Assembly: GCA_907165135.1 (NCBI GenBank)
Contig: OU015567.1
Location: 6,825,001 to 6,889,000, forward strand
Origin: Oikopleura dioica
Taxonomy: Eukaryota > Chordata > Appendicularia > Copelata > Oikopleuridae
Length of the DNA: 64,000 bases
Direction: 5' to 3'
In this document: positions 1 to 12,400 of the stretch, in pieces
How positions within the stretch are numbered: position 1 is the first letter of the stretch
How the letters are laid out: the number at the start of each line of letters is the position of its first letter
Notes under the pieces: model-generated
The model's input: the letters and a program-made list of their open reading frames with translations, nothing else
The model's database searches: none
Told to the model about the DNA's origin: nothing
Program-made: the position numbers and the translations under genes

Positions 1-343
1 ATGTAGAAGTAGTCTGAATATCGGCCGCTTGGTGGTCGGGGAATTCGCTGGTTGACTGGGACTTGGGTCATGTCGACTTCTCTGGGTGGACGGGGCTGGA
101 CAATGTGTGAGAGATTGGGAACTGGGCGCTAGAAAAGATGATAAGGAAATTCCAAGATTTCAATTTTGAAATCAAGAAAGAGTATGATCTTACCATTGAA
201 ATCGGCCGTTCCTGGCCCAGATGGGGTTGTTGCGGCGCATGAGGAGTTCTCCGAGTATCAGTTCGTACTCGTTTCTCAACAGTGGTCTCTTCATCATTTT
301 GTCCAAGCTCTTTGTTATCTCTTTTACGGCCCTTATCGCCCAT
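1..343 (-). CDS. Unrecognised protein, 5' part only (runs off left edge)
   Basis: I do not recognise this protein. Two exons are visible on the minus strand: 343-194 and 128-1, joined by a GT-AG intron with a good donor (ATG|gtaaga) and a TTTTCTAG acceptor. The first exon is exactly 50 codons and starts with ATG at 343; the frame continues without a stop to the window edge, giving about 92 residues. The product is very polar: a Lys/Arg/Glu/Asp-rich start (MGDKGRKRDNKELGQ), then a Pro/Arg-rich part (RIPRPPSGRYSDYF). No signal peptide or membrane segment is seen, so it is probably an intracellular, partly disordered protein. It is divergent from the TPR fragment that follows. The start codon choice is the first ATG after an upstream stop. 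Confidence 0.5.
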
Positions 344-465
344 TATCACTGATTTCTTGTGAAGAGTGAGAAAAAACCAAGTTTACCATCTCACAATAAC
401 CGGTCTTCTAGAGAAGGTCTAACATCCTTCTCAAATTCAATACTCAACAACATCTTGTCCTTAGG

Positions 466-1117
466 TCAGTCTTGCAGACATCATCCACAGCATTCCAATC
501 AAAGAGTACGCCGACGATGACAAAATTGCTCAAGCAACGACTCTTCGCGAAATCGGAAACGGATTTTATAAAGAAAAAAAGTTTGTTGAAGCAAAACAAG
601 CGTACAAAAACTCTCTTTACTGGAGGAAAGGAGTGATCAATTTTCAAATTAAAACGAATTATCCAGGACTCTTTTTTGATCATTGAAAAGCGGAATAACT
701 GGATTTAAGACGGAGGAACTACAAAGAAAGAAGACTGAAATGGCTGGGAAAATCATCTCTAATTTGTCGGCAATACATGCTTTCGAAAAGAATTGGCCGA
801 CGACAGTTACATGTTGCAATCAAGTCATAAAGATGAGCAAGGAAATGCCGAATGTAACCATCGTCAAAAATATTAACACGGTTCATCTCAGACTTGCCGA
901 AGCGCAAGAAAGGCTGAATAACTTTGACTTGTCAAATCAAGCCATCGGTAAATTGAATCGCCAAACTTCAAATTCTAACTCAGTTTGCTCAGATTTGATC
1001 AAGGAGCCAAGCCCGGCGGAGGAAAAACGAATTAAAACAATTCAAGATCGTATCGCTGCAAAAACGAAGAAAAACGATGAGGTGATGTCGAAGAGACTGA
1101 AAAATCTTTTCGGCTAG
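466..1117 (+). CDS. TPR domain fragment of immunophilin type (FKBP/cyclophilin-40 like), start not visible
   Basis: The translated exons contain a three-repeat TPR domain of the kind at the C-terminus of FKBP- and cyclophilin-40-type co-chaperones: an opening helix EIGNGFYKEKKFVEAKQAY, then LSAIHAFEKNW and HLRLAEAQERLNNFDLS, ending with a charged tail before a C-terminal NLFG, as in the family. Such TPR domains bind the C-terminal EEVD of Hsp90. The exons 466-625 and 691-1117 join in frame only if the intron 626-690 uses GA-AG. An acceptor (CCTTAG) precedes 466, but there is no in-frame ATG before it and no peptidyl-prolyl isomerase domain upstream; the neighbouring gene occupies that space on the other strand. 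It may be a TPR-only remnant, a duplicate fragment, or a gene with an unusual start. Confidence 0.5.
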
Positions 1118-1217
1118 AGAAAGTCGAGAAAGCCCACAAGTTGTTTTCGTCTCTGTATCAATTTCAACAAGGATAAACCGAGAGAATCAACAATTTTCTA
1201 ACAGAAAAACTTTTAGA

Positions 1218-3153
1218 ATGAACTCACCAAATGCGAGATTGCCAATAAACGAAAACACGATTCGCTCGCTCCAAGCCCAGCTCAGTCTTTTAGAGCGTTC
1301 TCTAGGAAGAGATCCCCAGACATCCGCTCCAGATTTATCACAGACATTGCCAGCTCCGATAGCTCGCTACAGCGATACAGCCAGTTCCGGCAAGCTCTCC
1401 CGCCTAGGTACGTCCCTTCAGGAGCTCTTCCATCTCTAGACGAGTTTTAGACGAATTGACAAACAAGTTGAAAGAAAAGCTCGACCAGATAGAGCAGCCT
1501 ATCAATAGAAGCCCAAACGCATACATGGAAAGCAACGCCCGTTTTAATTACACCTTTCCGTCTCAGGGGCGACTGGACTTCGATGCTTATGAAATGAAAG
1601 AAGAGGAATCGTCAGAAATGAAGGATAAAATAGCTGCTATAGAAGGAATGAAGGCGCTGGAAAGACTTGAAGCGAGGAAAAAACGTAGCGATATTCAACG
1701 AAAAATGGATGAGACCCGAAAAGAGCTCGAATTTCTCAAGGTAAAATCTGATAAAACTGCTAAGAAAGATGACATTCATTTTAGAAAGAAGAGGAGCGAC
1801 TGGAAATCGAGCAAATCAAGGCGCTTTCCATGAAGAGAATGCCTTACAGAGAGATGAATTCAGTCAATGTAGAAGTCGGAAGTCCAGATAACGATGGCGA
1901 AATCGATAACTCGGATTCTGAGCATCATACTTACACAGTCTGCCGCGACGACGAAAACCAGTTGGCGGAGAGAATCAGTTCTTTGGAACGAGTCATTGTC
2001 AAAGGTACTATTTTTTGTAAAAACCGTTTCTAAACCCCCTTTTTTCAGTGTTGGCGGAAAATGAAGATAATAAAAACCAAATCGCAGAACTAAAATCGAT
2101 TGTTGCGAAGAAATCAGCAGTCCAAAACGCCCCGCCAGCGAGCAGCGGCAAGATCTTTTCCTCGACTCCTCATAAGAACCAGAAACAGGCCAAGGGAGGA
2201 AATCTAAGCCGAACAGCTCGGGAAACTCTTCATCGCGTGGAAAATCTCTTCAAAACTCAACCAGAGTCTACTGCATTCTTCGCCACGACGATGGCGCTTC
2301 TTTCTGTAGCTAAAACTCCGAACATTCAGGTAAGCGCTCGATGCTAGAATCTTTCTAATGCGTGCTAAGAAAAAGATCAAAGAAGTGATCCAAAGCGAAA
2401 TCGATGGAACTGGAAGCGAGATTGAAATCTCTGACGGAGAAGTCAGCGAAATAGATCGAGAACAGCGACTTGCAGATCTCTACGAAAAACAACTCCCCGA
2501 TTATGTTGAATCTCTACTTGAACCCTTGATCACCAGCCTAGTTCAAAAAGTAAGACTTCCTCAAACATTCGAATCCATTAAAATTTTCAAGGATGAAGCT
2601 TTAACTCATGCCGACGTGAAAGACTTCGTCGACAAGTTTTCCTTGAACGCTGGAGTGCTCTCACTTCCAGCGCGGCAACGAGACTCGTTCAAGGGCCAGC
2701 TTCTTCTTCATTTGAGCAGTTTTATTGGAAACACTAAAATTCAACGGTAACAGTGAGCGCGAGTCGGTACTTTGGAACAATCTTTAAGGGCGACGCTGGA
2801 AAATGATTTGGTGAAGTTTTTAGCCACTCTTGTTGATAAAATCCGATCAGAGAAGAAAATGTAAGCAATTACTATCTTGAATATGAGCCCAGCTAATTCA
2901 ATCTTCAATTCAGAGATGCAGATGGAGACAATGCGCCAGTAACTCAAAACATAAAGACGGGCGCTAAGATTCAGTTTACAGATGCAGAGCTTCAGGTACG
3001 AAGACTTAATTACCTTCAACTTTTCTAACAACTCATTAGGCCCTAACATCTTATGGAAGCGGCGAGGATGACTCCGCTGAAGATTTCGATGAAGTCGACA
3101 TTATCGAAGAAACAGAAGCCTCTTTTGTTGCCGGTCTTGGCGAAGAAAACTAA
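1218..3153 (+). CDS. Coiled-coil protein, 527 aa, nine exons
   Basis: The gene reads cleanly through nine exons: 1218-1407, 1451-1740, 1785-2004, 2049-2329, 2370-2549, 2592-2746, 2789-2860, 2914-2995, 3040-3153; phases close to 528 codons. Introns are about 40-53 bp with GT-AG ends. The ATG at 1218 lies two bases after TTTTAG, a likely trans-splice acceptor. The product has no signal peptide. It contains long heptad-like coiled coils (about residues 60-190 and 215-250), a helical region about residues 340-440, and an acidic C-terminus (GEDDSAEDFDEVD). This suggests a cytoskeletal or centrosomal scaffold. I thought of centriolar-satellite proteins such as PCM1, but cannot show homology. Its AATAAA lies 90 bp after the stop. 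Confidence 0.8.
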
Positions 3154-3242
3154 CCCTTCGTATTTCAGTTCTACTTTATATAACACAACCAAATTAGAGG
3201 TCACCTTCACTTTCACTGCCTCAACAAAAATATTTTTTTCAC

Positions 3243-3248
3243 AATAAA
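3243..3248 (+). promoter_or_regulatory. AATAAA poly(A) signal of the coiled-coil gene
   Basis: Canonical AATAAA 90 bp downstream of the stop codon at 3153, followed by T-rich sequence. It is the first such signal after the gene on this strand. Confidence 0.6.
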
Positions 3249-3457
3249 TTCTTATTTTATTAAAAATCCGAGAATCAATTTTGATTTTAAATTGATCTAA
3301 TGCTTTATTTATTTCACTATAACTCGACATTTTTCGGTATTGATGAATTCTACAAGTAACGGATTGAATTTTCGGAAATTTCAAAATACGCAGTGGCTAT
3401 TCAATATCAAGAGATAAATTTACAAATTCCATTCTTCAGCATTCAGGAAAGTCTTTC

Positions 3458-6400
3458 TTACAGTCGAACTGTGCACGCGCCAGTTCTGTGGTTTGTCCAT
3501 CCAGCGTCGCATTCACACGTGACTCCGAATCGCGTCGCAACGCAGGAGCCGTTCTGACACCCGCCTGGTAGTCCACAGAAGTTGTTTGAACCAGTCTGAT
3601 AATGGGTCAATTAGTGGACTCCTCGTTAATTGATTTCACACTTCTCCCTTTTGACGGGAAAAGTTCGTCGTCCTTAAGTTCTTTTGATCCCTTCCTGTTC
3701 TACTTCTGGATTAGAAATTGGCACCGCTCGACTATCATCGCTCATGTTTGGACCCATGATCGAGCTCAAATCCTCGTCCATGGAAGAATAGCCTGGAAGG
3801 GAGGAATCATCGAATTCTTCTTCCATATTGTCCATTGGATCGTAAGAGGGGAAGGCATTCTCGCTCGAATCATCGTAATCCGGTCGGAACTGATCTGGGT
3901 TGAAGGAATTGTCTTCAGAGTCGTCTGAAGACGAGTCTGAAGAAGAGGAGGAAGATCCAGTGGAGTTTTCAGCATCAGAATCCCGAACCGTCGCGCAGCT
4001 CAAATCCTTGAAAAAATACAGTAACGCTGAATTGAAAAGAGAATTCTTCTGTGTTACCTTGGCGATTGAGTTGTCACAAGCAAAGCATTGCTTCTCCGTT
4101 CCCCAATAACCACCCTTGCCCTCGCAGCAGCATTGATTAAATGTGACGCCCCACTCTGAATTGTTAAAATTGAAACACACGAGTCAATTGATTTAGGAGC
4201 TTCATCCCCCGATTCGAAATCATTTGACAACAACTGATCAATGCAGAATTGCTTGCTTTTTTTGCGCGACCTCGTTTTTACTTCCTCCGCGTCAAATATT
4301 GCCGCTTAGCAGCAAAACGATTGCCCTCCGAGTTCCTCTTTGATAGTTGAGGAACTCTGACGCCCCCTGCGAGGGCGCCGTGAGCTGAAATAAGGAGGTT
4401 GCCCAAGAGAGAAGAGAGAGCTCCCACGGTGAAGTCCTCAAGGCGCTGCAGGAAGCCACTTTATTTTTTTCAGAAGAGGAGACTGTATAACTCTATCAGA
4501 GACAGACAGAAGAAAATTAAGAGATGGGTAGCTCTAAGAAATCTATTCGCTGTGCGATAAGCTTTTTAAAAGGTCTGTTTTATAGAGAAAAAATTGATTA
4601 GTAAAATGTTTGCTTAGGGCTGATAACAATATGCAGTTTTATCAGCTTGATTTCCGGCTCTTTGCTGCTTGGAATCGGAGTTTACTTGCTAATGATGATT
4701 GCTCAGTTCAAGGAAGAGTTTTTGACGTTCGTCAATGACCAAGTTTTGCCGTTTACGTTAATAGGAGTTGGAATTTATATTGCGATTACGGCGACTACAG
4801 GTAGTTTTTCCTCGAATTCCAATTCATGCCGATTTCTAGGGCTTTGTCTTGCTTGTAATGTCCGGAAAGCGGTCGTGTACTGCCACAGTATTCTATCAGT
4901 AATCGCGTTTACTATTTTGGTTTCCGGGGGAGTACTTTTGCTGACCTTTGAGGTAAATTTACGTTTTATGACTCTTTTCTCTACGCATTTTCAGAATTTG
5001 GTCGCGGAAGAACTTTCGAATGGGCTTATTCGCCAGATGACAAACTACAGCCAATTCACTTCCGAACCCGAGTTAATAGGTACCCTTGTAGTTTTTTAAA
5101 TGATTCCTTACGAGGTGATAACAACTGGGACTCAGATGGGTTCTGAATTTGAATTCTTGATTTCGTTTTTTTTTTGAAAATTGAAAATTTGGAGGGAAAC
5201 TAAAAGGACAAATGCTGTGAATACTCCTGTGATTCATAAACAAGTTCTTCAAGTGAAATTCAAATTCATAGCCCCTCTCACCGGATGAATAGTAAACCTT
5301 GTAAAGCGCCACTTGACCTCAATAAAAATATTTTTACTACGGTATTTTTAGACGAAATCCAAGTGACACTTGGGTGCTGCGGATCAGCTGGCGCTGGTGA
5401 CTGGTTAAAGTACGGCGCGCAAAATCCACCTGATTCATGCTGCTCCCAGGGACACAACTGTTGGACTCACTCGAAGCTTCAACACTTGCGAGTCCAAGAT
5501 GGATGTGTGGATAAATGTAAGCTTGCAGGATTTAGAGTCTCTCCAATCATTCAGTGCTCGGAGTCAAAAATGAAGAAGTCGAGAACAGTCTTATCGGCAC
5601 TCCTTACGACAATCTCAATTACTTGATCATTGGGATATTATCATTTGCATGCCTGGAAATACTTGCAGCAATACTTTCCTGCTGCGTTGGGCTCAAAGTT
5701 CACCAACTTAGACATTTCTCTTATCATTCCGGGAAGAACTAACTATCCGTCTTTGCAACCTCTACCTCCTCTATCAAAGTTTTACCTCACTGTACATATG
5801 AAAAAGCCTACCTAATAAACAATAATAATTAATTGTACCTGTCGCAAAAAGATTGTCACATCCAACATCTGTGTCGCCACGATCACTGTAGCACTTTGCT
5901 GGCTTGTTGAAGTCGACAGTTTCTTGCTTGTTCTGGACCAGGGCGCGGTAAGGATTTCCAGCGATTGACTTTTGACAGCGGCCGTCAATCTCCGTCTCTC
6001 CCTAGAAAGAGATGCCTCCTGATTGTTGAAGAAAGCTTTACCTCGGGACAAATGCAAATATATCCGCCATCAGTATCCGTGCACTGTCCTCCTTTGCATC
6101 GAGAGAAACACTCGTTGAAATCGACACAGCTCTCTTAACGAACATTACGATTATCCTGACTTCACCATCCTTTACTTGTTCGATGGTCCCAGTAATATCC
6201 GGGCTTTTCGCATCCGCACTTGTATCCAGCTGGCCCATTGTCGAAGCACTTTCCACCTGGGCACAGTTTTTCGTCGCCGAAGATGAGGCACTCGTCGATT
6301 TCATTTCGATTTGCGGTGAATCCCTTTCCGTATTTGCACTAAATTTCATATTGTTATCTTTGATGAAGTTCATATTCTTACCTTTTTGAGATAATCAGAA

Positions 6401-9400
6401 GTTGATTGATCCGGGCAGGGTCTTCCTTCCCAAGAAATGGGAGTTACAGTTCCAGCGCAGCAGCACTCATCCTGTGAGACATCGTCGAAGTCTCCTTGCA
6501 CCGTTTTGCATGTTCCGTAGTCAATAGAGAACTTATCACTAATAAAAATTAACAATTTTTCAACGGGAAATGCATACTTAGAGCTAACGATGTAATCAGA
6601 AAGCGACGACGAGTCATCACTGAAAGAGCACAGTTCTTCATACTCGTTTGTTCCTTCTTGGGGACAAGCCGAGCACATGATTTCTCCAGTTTCTTGCATA
6701 AAATGAGTTCCATGTCCACAGCAGCATCTCGAAAACGTGAATGCGCCCAAGCTCTGGTGGTCCTGACATTCTCCTCGGTAGCACTTGAATTTGAAAGTTT
6801 TCCTTTGAAATCAAGGAAGAAAGTTATCATACCTGGCCCCATTCGGAATATGGAGTGATCTCGAAGTTCTCGACGCAGCGTTTGACTTCGTAAAAGTAGC
6901 CTGATGGGCAAACACATCTAAAAGACAAATGAAAAAATTGAATCCAATATTTTCGCCTACTCATAGCCATAATCAGATTCTGGGTCATTTTTGCACTGAG
7001 CTTCGCCACAAACTCGATGCTTTCCAAGTGCTTCTTCCAAAATCTTGCACTTATCTTCCTCGAAGATTCTTGTACATGTCGGGCCATTTTCAGTGTTCAT
7101 CGTTTCATAGCCGTCGTAGCAATTGCAAGTATACAGTGGTTCTGTATTCGTGCACATTCCAAAGTCACATGGGTTACTTCCTTCACACTCGTCGATGTCG
7201 TCTTTGCAGTCGTCTCCTTGGTATCCCATTGGACAATCGAATTCGTAGATAAAGTCTTCAGCAGGTCCGAGAGAGCTTATCGAAGACGAAGAGTTCCAAG
7301 CTCTCAAATTATTTTCACTCGAGTCGACTGCGATTCCGGAGTCAACGCCACTGTAGCTGGAAACGAGAGAGCCACTTGAACTGGAGCTTGAGCCAGAATA
7401 ATTTGGACCATAACTTGAGACAGAGTTTGAAGATGAGTAATTAGGATTTTCATATGGGTTTTGGATATCTTCGATTTGGTCAGCTTTTACAGAAGTTGTC
7501 GTGGTTGAGGTTGTAGTTGTAGTTTGGGGCTGAGGAGTTGTTGTAGTGGTAGTCGTGGTCGTCGTTGTTGTCGTTGTCGTTGTTGTTGTGGTCGTAGTTG
7601 TAGTGATTCTGGTCGTTCTCCTCGTCGCTGGTCTCCTCGTAGGTCGTTCGGTTGGCTCTGCAACTTGATTATAAACAGGGACGCACGATCCGCTACTACA
7701 GTCAATGTGGACAGCTTCGCCAGGATTAACAGAAATCGACTGCGAGCTTGATCGATCTGGAATGAAATCTCCACGGTTAGTTGCATCGAACTGTTCGTAT
7801 TCGATGACACAGTCATCTCCCTGGCAATCAAACTCGATATCCTCTGGGACAGCATGAACATCTCCGCAGCCAGCTTCGAAACAGTCTTCCGATGGCGCGT
7901 GAGGATTTGGCTGAGGAATAGAGGGGTAACGGTCGGTTTTAGCAGGAGCAGGTCGGCATTCTCCGATTTCATCTCGCTCGAATCCTGGTCTCGCGCATGG
8001 ACTGTTGTCGACTACAGCTTCGATTTCGATTCCGACTGCGCTTTCGGGAGATCCGCAGTCACCACCATTGCAGGATATTTCTGGCTTTGAACCGTCAGGT
8101 TCGCCTTGGCTTCCAATTCGAGCTGGATAGGACTCAGGTGAATTGTCAAATGGTCGATTCGGTTGTCTAGCTTCATTTGTCTTTTCAGGAGCGATGACAG
8201 CTTCTGGCTCTCCACAGTCGGCCGTGATGCAATCGACTGATGGAGCAGCGCGATCTGGTTGACCTTGATGGGATGGTCTTGGTCGTGGTCGTTTCGGAGC
8301 ATTATTGTTGCAGTCTTGGCCATCGGCGCAAGGAACGAAATCAACAACTGCTTCTATAGAAATTCCAGCTTCTTCTTCTGGTGAACCACAATCAAGGCCG
8401 TTGCAACCGGAAATCGGCACGTCCTTATTTGCTTCGGGCTCATAGGTTCCACTTGATCCGCCATTTCCGCCGCTGTTATATTGGTTCTTTGGTCGAGTTT
8501 CCATCAGATGGGTTATTCAACTTTATTTTTAATTGATTTTCAAGAATAATTCTTGCTACGATTTTGTGCAAAAATAACCCAAGTCATAAGTTCCCTGAAT
8601 TTCATCTTCTGGAACTCCACAGTCATCACAAGGTTGTTCTGGTCTTTCTGTTAGCTCTTCTCGCTCAACAGGAGCAGCTTTCGTTGTTGGTCGTCTTGTT
8701 GGTCGAGTTCTTCGTCTCCTTGTTGTTGTAGTTGTAGTTGTTGTTGAAGTTGTTGTTGTAGTTGTAGTGGTAGTCGTGGTTGTTGTTGGTGGTCTTGTCG
8801 TTCTTGGTTTTTGGCAACCACCGCATCTTCGAGAGCAGGTGGATACTTTACTGCACGGTCTCTGAGGCCTGTTTCTGGTAATCGTCACTGGAGGTAGAGT
8901 CGTGACCTTGCTTGGCGCAGGGCGTTGGGTTCGACTACAAGGCGAATTTGCTCGAGCACCACATCGAGAGAGCTGTTGTTTTGCCGCGCGTTGACATGGG
9001 CTTTCGCTTTGGATAAAAAATGATAAAATGATTTTGAGGTTATTCGAGATTAAATTTATCCGTAGCTTGCTGGAGCGGGCTGGGTGAGCTCGTCTCGCTC
9101 AACTTGAGCGTCTTTTGCATAAGGGCATGAAGGTCGCTTTCGTCCGGAAGCTTCTGGATTGAAAACTCGACATGCGGGTTGCCCCTGGCCTCCACACGTT
9201 TTGCGTTCCATGCATGCTGGCTTCCCTGGCTGGTTACAGGGCCCCCTGTTGATAACAGTTTGAACTCGGAAGTTGTGATTTGGGCCTTTGGATTCCCAGT
9301 TCAGAGGTTTCGAGTTGCTGTTTGCGGTGACCGAAAAAGACATTTTATTCTCGGTGTATGGCTTGGAACTGGTCGGCTTCTGGACGGAAGTGACAACACG

Positions 9401-12400
9401 CACGTGACTGCCAGTATTAGTTTTTGGATTGTAGTCGGGAGTCTGGTACTCGTCGGTGGAGCTGATTGAGTTGCTTGATGTGCTGTCGGGGCTGACAGTA
9501 TCGATAACTGGTTGAACGTAGCTAGAGCTTTCAGACCCAGAGCTAGAGGAAACCTCTGTCGTGCACTGACCGTCTTTACACGTGGTCTTGGTATTCCTTC
9601 CATTTCCATCATTGAAGGCGAAATATGTAGCACTGTGAACATAATGTCCCCGTTTTGCTGGACATTCACTCTCATCACAAGGCTCCTGTTTTGGTCCATA
9701 AGCGTCACCTAGCGCAGAGCAGCAGCACATTTTCTTGGTCCATTTTCGACCGGGCGACACTTTTTGCAATTTTCCATTGCTTTCCTGAATGGAAATTTTT
9801 GAAAGGACTTTTTAGGGAAAATAGATGAATTTGAACTTTTGGAAAAGAAGATAATCTAAATGAAATAAATTAATAGTTTGTGGTGTATGAGCATTTGACG
9901 GTGGTGTTGAGCGGTATTTTTTAGCCACATCCGGAGCGACAGCCGCCAGAATTGCGATGAGTTGCTTGCCCGAGCCAGGCGTTTGCGTTGTTTAGGAGGT
10001 TTTTTCCAGTGTTGTAGACTTGGTTGTAGAAGTCTTGGGTTGACCCTTGCGGATTGCGCCGGACTAACGGAGCCGGTTGAAAAGCGGGTCGATAGTTGTT
10101 ACTTCCAACACGTTCTCTAGATCTGTAGCTAGAGCCAGGCCGTCTGAATGAACTAGAATATCTTCGATGCTCATTTCTTTGGACTTTACCTGTTCTCAGA
10201 ATACGTTGATCCCGAGGAACCCCAAGACTCCCAGTTCGTCCATGATCTTTCACCATAAAATGGCGCCTCGTCAGGTTCTGCTGTTTTTTGTTGACCTGGT
10301 CTCAAGTATTCCATCGACGGATTTAGCTTTTGGTACTGCTGATTTCGCTGATTTCGATTACTATCGCTGCTTCCGTAGTCAGACGCGCCATACAAGTTGT
10401 TGTCGTAGTCTTAGACAGGGATCAACTCTTGGACAAGCAAAGAAGTTAATTTCTACAAATAGGATTGTTTAAATAGAAAGAGACTGATTCATGAGTTGGC
10501 GATCCCAAGACTATAACGTCGACAAAAGTCGAGTACTGATCATCCTCCTCGCCAAAGTCATAGGTCAAATCTGGTCGAACAGCATCAGCCACGTAAGAAG
10601 GCGAGTTTTCATCATATCTCTGGTCACCAACAACACCACCGCCAGCTCCTGGGCACACAATTTGACCACCTACCCTGTAGCAATCGCTTGTCGACGGCTT
10701 CGGAGAAGAAGACGAAGAGGACGACGACGAGGAGGGTCCTCGGAGGATTCTGCAGCTGTTGCCAACTTGAGTGTATCTCTGGGGACATTTCGCTCTTCGT
10801 TCCTTTTTTATGAAGTCACATTGTAAAACTTCTACTTTCCTTTTAGCGATCATATTTCTCCGTGAACAAGATACGTGAGAATTTTACGGCGCGCTACTTT
10901 TCTAAGCGAAAATTGCACAACGATAACGATTTTTTAATTTCAACCTAGAGATGGACTCCTTTCCTGTTGTGGCGAGTTGCTTGGCGGTCGCTGGTTACAG
11001 TGCGTGCAATCCGAGCCCCAAGCCTTGCCGACCTGAAAGACCGCTTCAGTAAAAAGCCGACAAAAGCGAGCAAAGAAAGTGCTACATATGTGGCCTCTTT
11101 TAGCATATGCTAGAAGTTCGCCAGTGCTCATATAACGAGTCTCTTTAGTAGCATCATTAGCGGCTGATTGTAATGAGCCTGCTCGGGGGTGATAATGAGA
11201 AGCGGAAGTTGAAAGCATTCTGAACGGATGGACGCCGTCGTGTCCATCTTTTGCCTGGCGCTGCAGAATTACGGCGCTGACCCCGAGCGCGCACAGGTTA
11301 AGCGCGATTACTCCACTTGGTTTATCAGGAATGATAACAAAACAAAGACAGCTTCGATCAAGAAGCATTTCGGTACACGTACCCCCCTCGGCCACGTACC
11401 CTATGTCCGCGTTTAATAACTTATTTATATATCTGACCGTAGCGCAGCACTGCTCGTAAGTCACGAGATTTTTGCCCGCGACGGGTCGCCCGCACTGTTC
11501 GTCAGTCGTCAGCAGCGTCTCGTAGCAAAGGCCGACCTCCTCGCGAATCACCCTTGCTTTGGGCCGAACGTACTGAACGGCCCAGTTAATCACAACCGAT
11601 CATTTATTAAATCCTTAATCTCGAGCAAGCAGCTTTCATGCAATTACTGTAACATTCTTTGAGTCTCTTACGTTCGTGCTTGGCCTCGATGGATAAGAAG
11701 GTCTCGACGGGCGGGATGGCGCTTGATTTCGAGCAGGATTCGAACTGACAGAAGCGTAAGCTTGGAATGTCGCTTGATTTGGAGCCGTGTTGCTTGATCC
11801 TCCGCGGGAAGAGCTTGACCAACTGACGGCGGTGTTGGGTGACCCAGAGTAAGAAAACCGCATCGAAGGAGAGGAGAACGATGAGCCTAAATAATGAAGT
11901 ACGATTTCCGACTATAGGTCTTATACCAGTATGAGTCGGCATCAATTTCATGGTACAACCACCACTCCTGCCAGATGCCCATCCTCGGCAGCAGTTCCCT
12001 CCGCAGTTGTTGACTTGAGAACGGCTAAAAGAGTGTTACAAAATTGCAATTTTAAAAGGTCTTTGGTTTTTTTCTTAGTTTTGCTTAGGTAAACAAGCTT
12101 TTATGAGTCTCGGATCTTCCTTAGTAAAAGTTCCTTGGAAGTCTCACTTTGATGATGCAACATAACAAGAATGTGGTCTCATCAAGGCTGACCAGTAGCG
12201 GGTAAATAGCTCGTTGGGTGGCGTTCGCGCTTTAGAAGGCGCAATCATTTGTGGACTAGAACTCCCTAGATAATTAGCAGGATGCCATTGCCGTCACAAA
12301 TGAGCCTAAGACGAGCTATTTTCGAAAACAATTTTCCCTTCCTCTCAACCCTCCGTTTCTTAGCCCATTTATGGCGATTGGCGCAGAAAAAAAAAGAAGA

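Noticed and set aside
3043-3384. Minus-strand open frame over the end of the coiled-coil gene
   Set aside because: It lies antisense to a confirmed exon, has no ATG context or domain, and is A/T-driven.
6957-8504. Treating the long minus-strand frame from ATG 8504 as a separate complete gene
   Set aside because: There is no signal peptide at this ATG, and the CxxxDCGxPE motifs continue on the other side of the 71-bp insert, so it is better read as part of the matrix gene. A separate gene is not excluded.
10162-10189. A 28-bp intron in the matrix gene
   Set aside because: A downstream acceptor (TTCATTCAG) in the same phase gives a 46-bp intron, which fits the size seen elsewhere.
9921-10256. 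End of a gene at the stop codon near 9921
   Set aside because: The next segment starts in the middle of a TB domain, no poly(A) signal follows, and a GT-AG choice (9929 to 9807) joins the frames, so I read through as one gene.
11731-11752. tRNA B-box-like GTTCGAATCC on the minus strand
   Set aside because: It lies inside a coding exon and no A box, anticodon arm or cloverleaf pairs are present.
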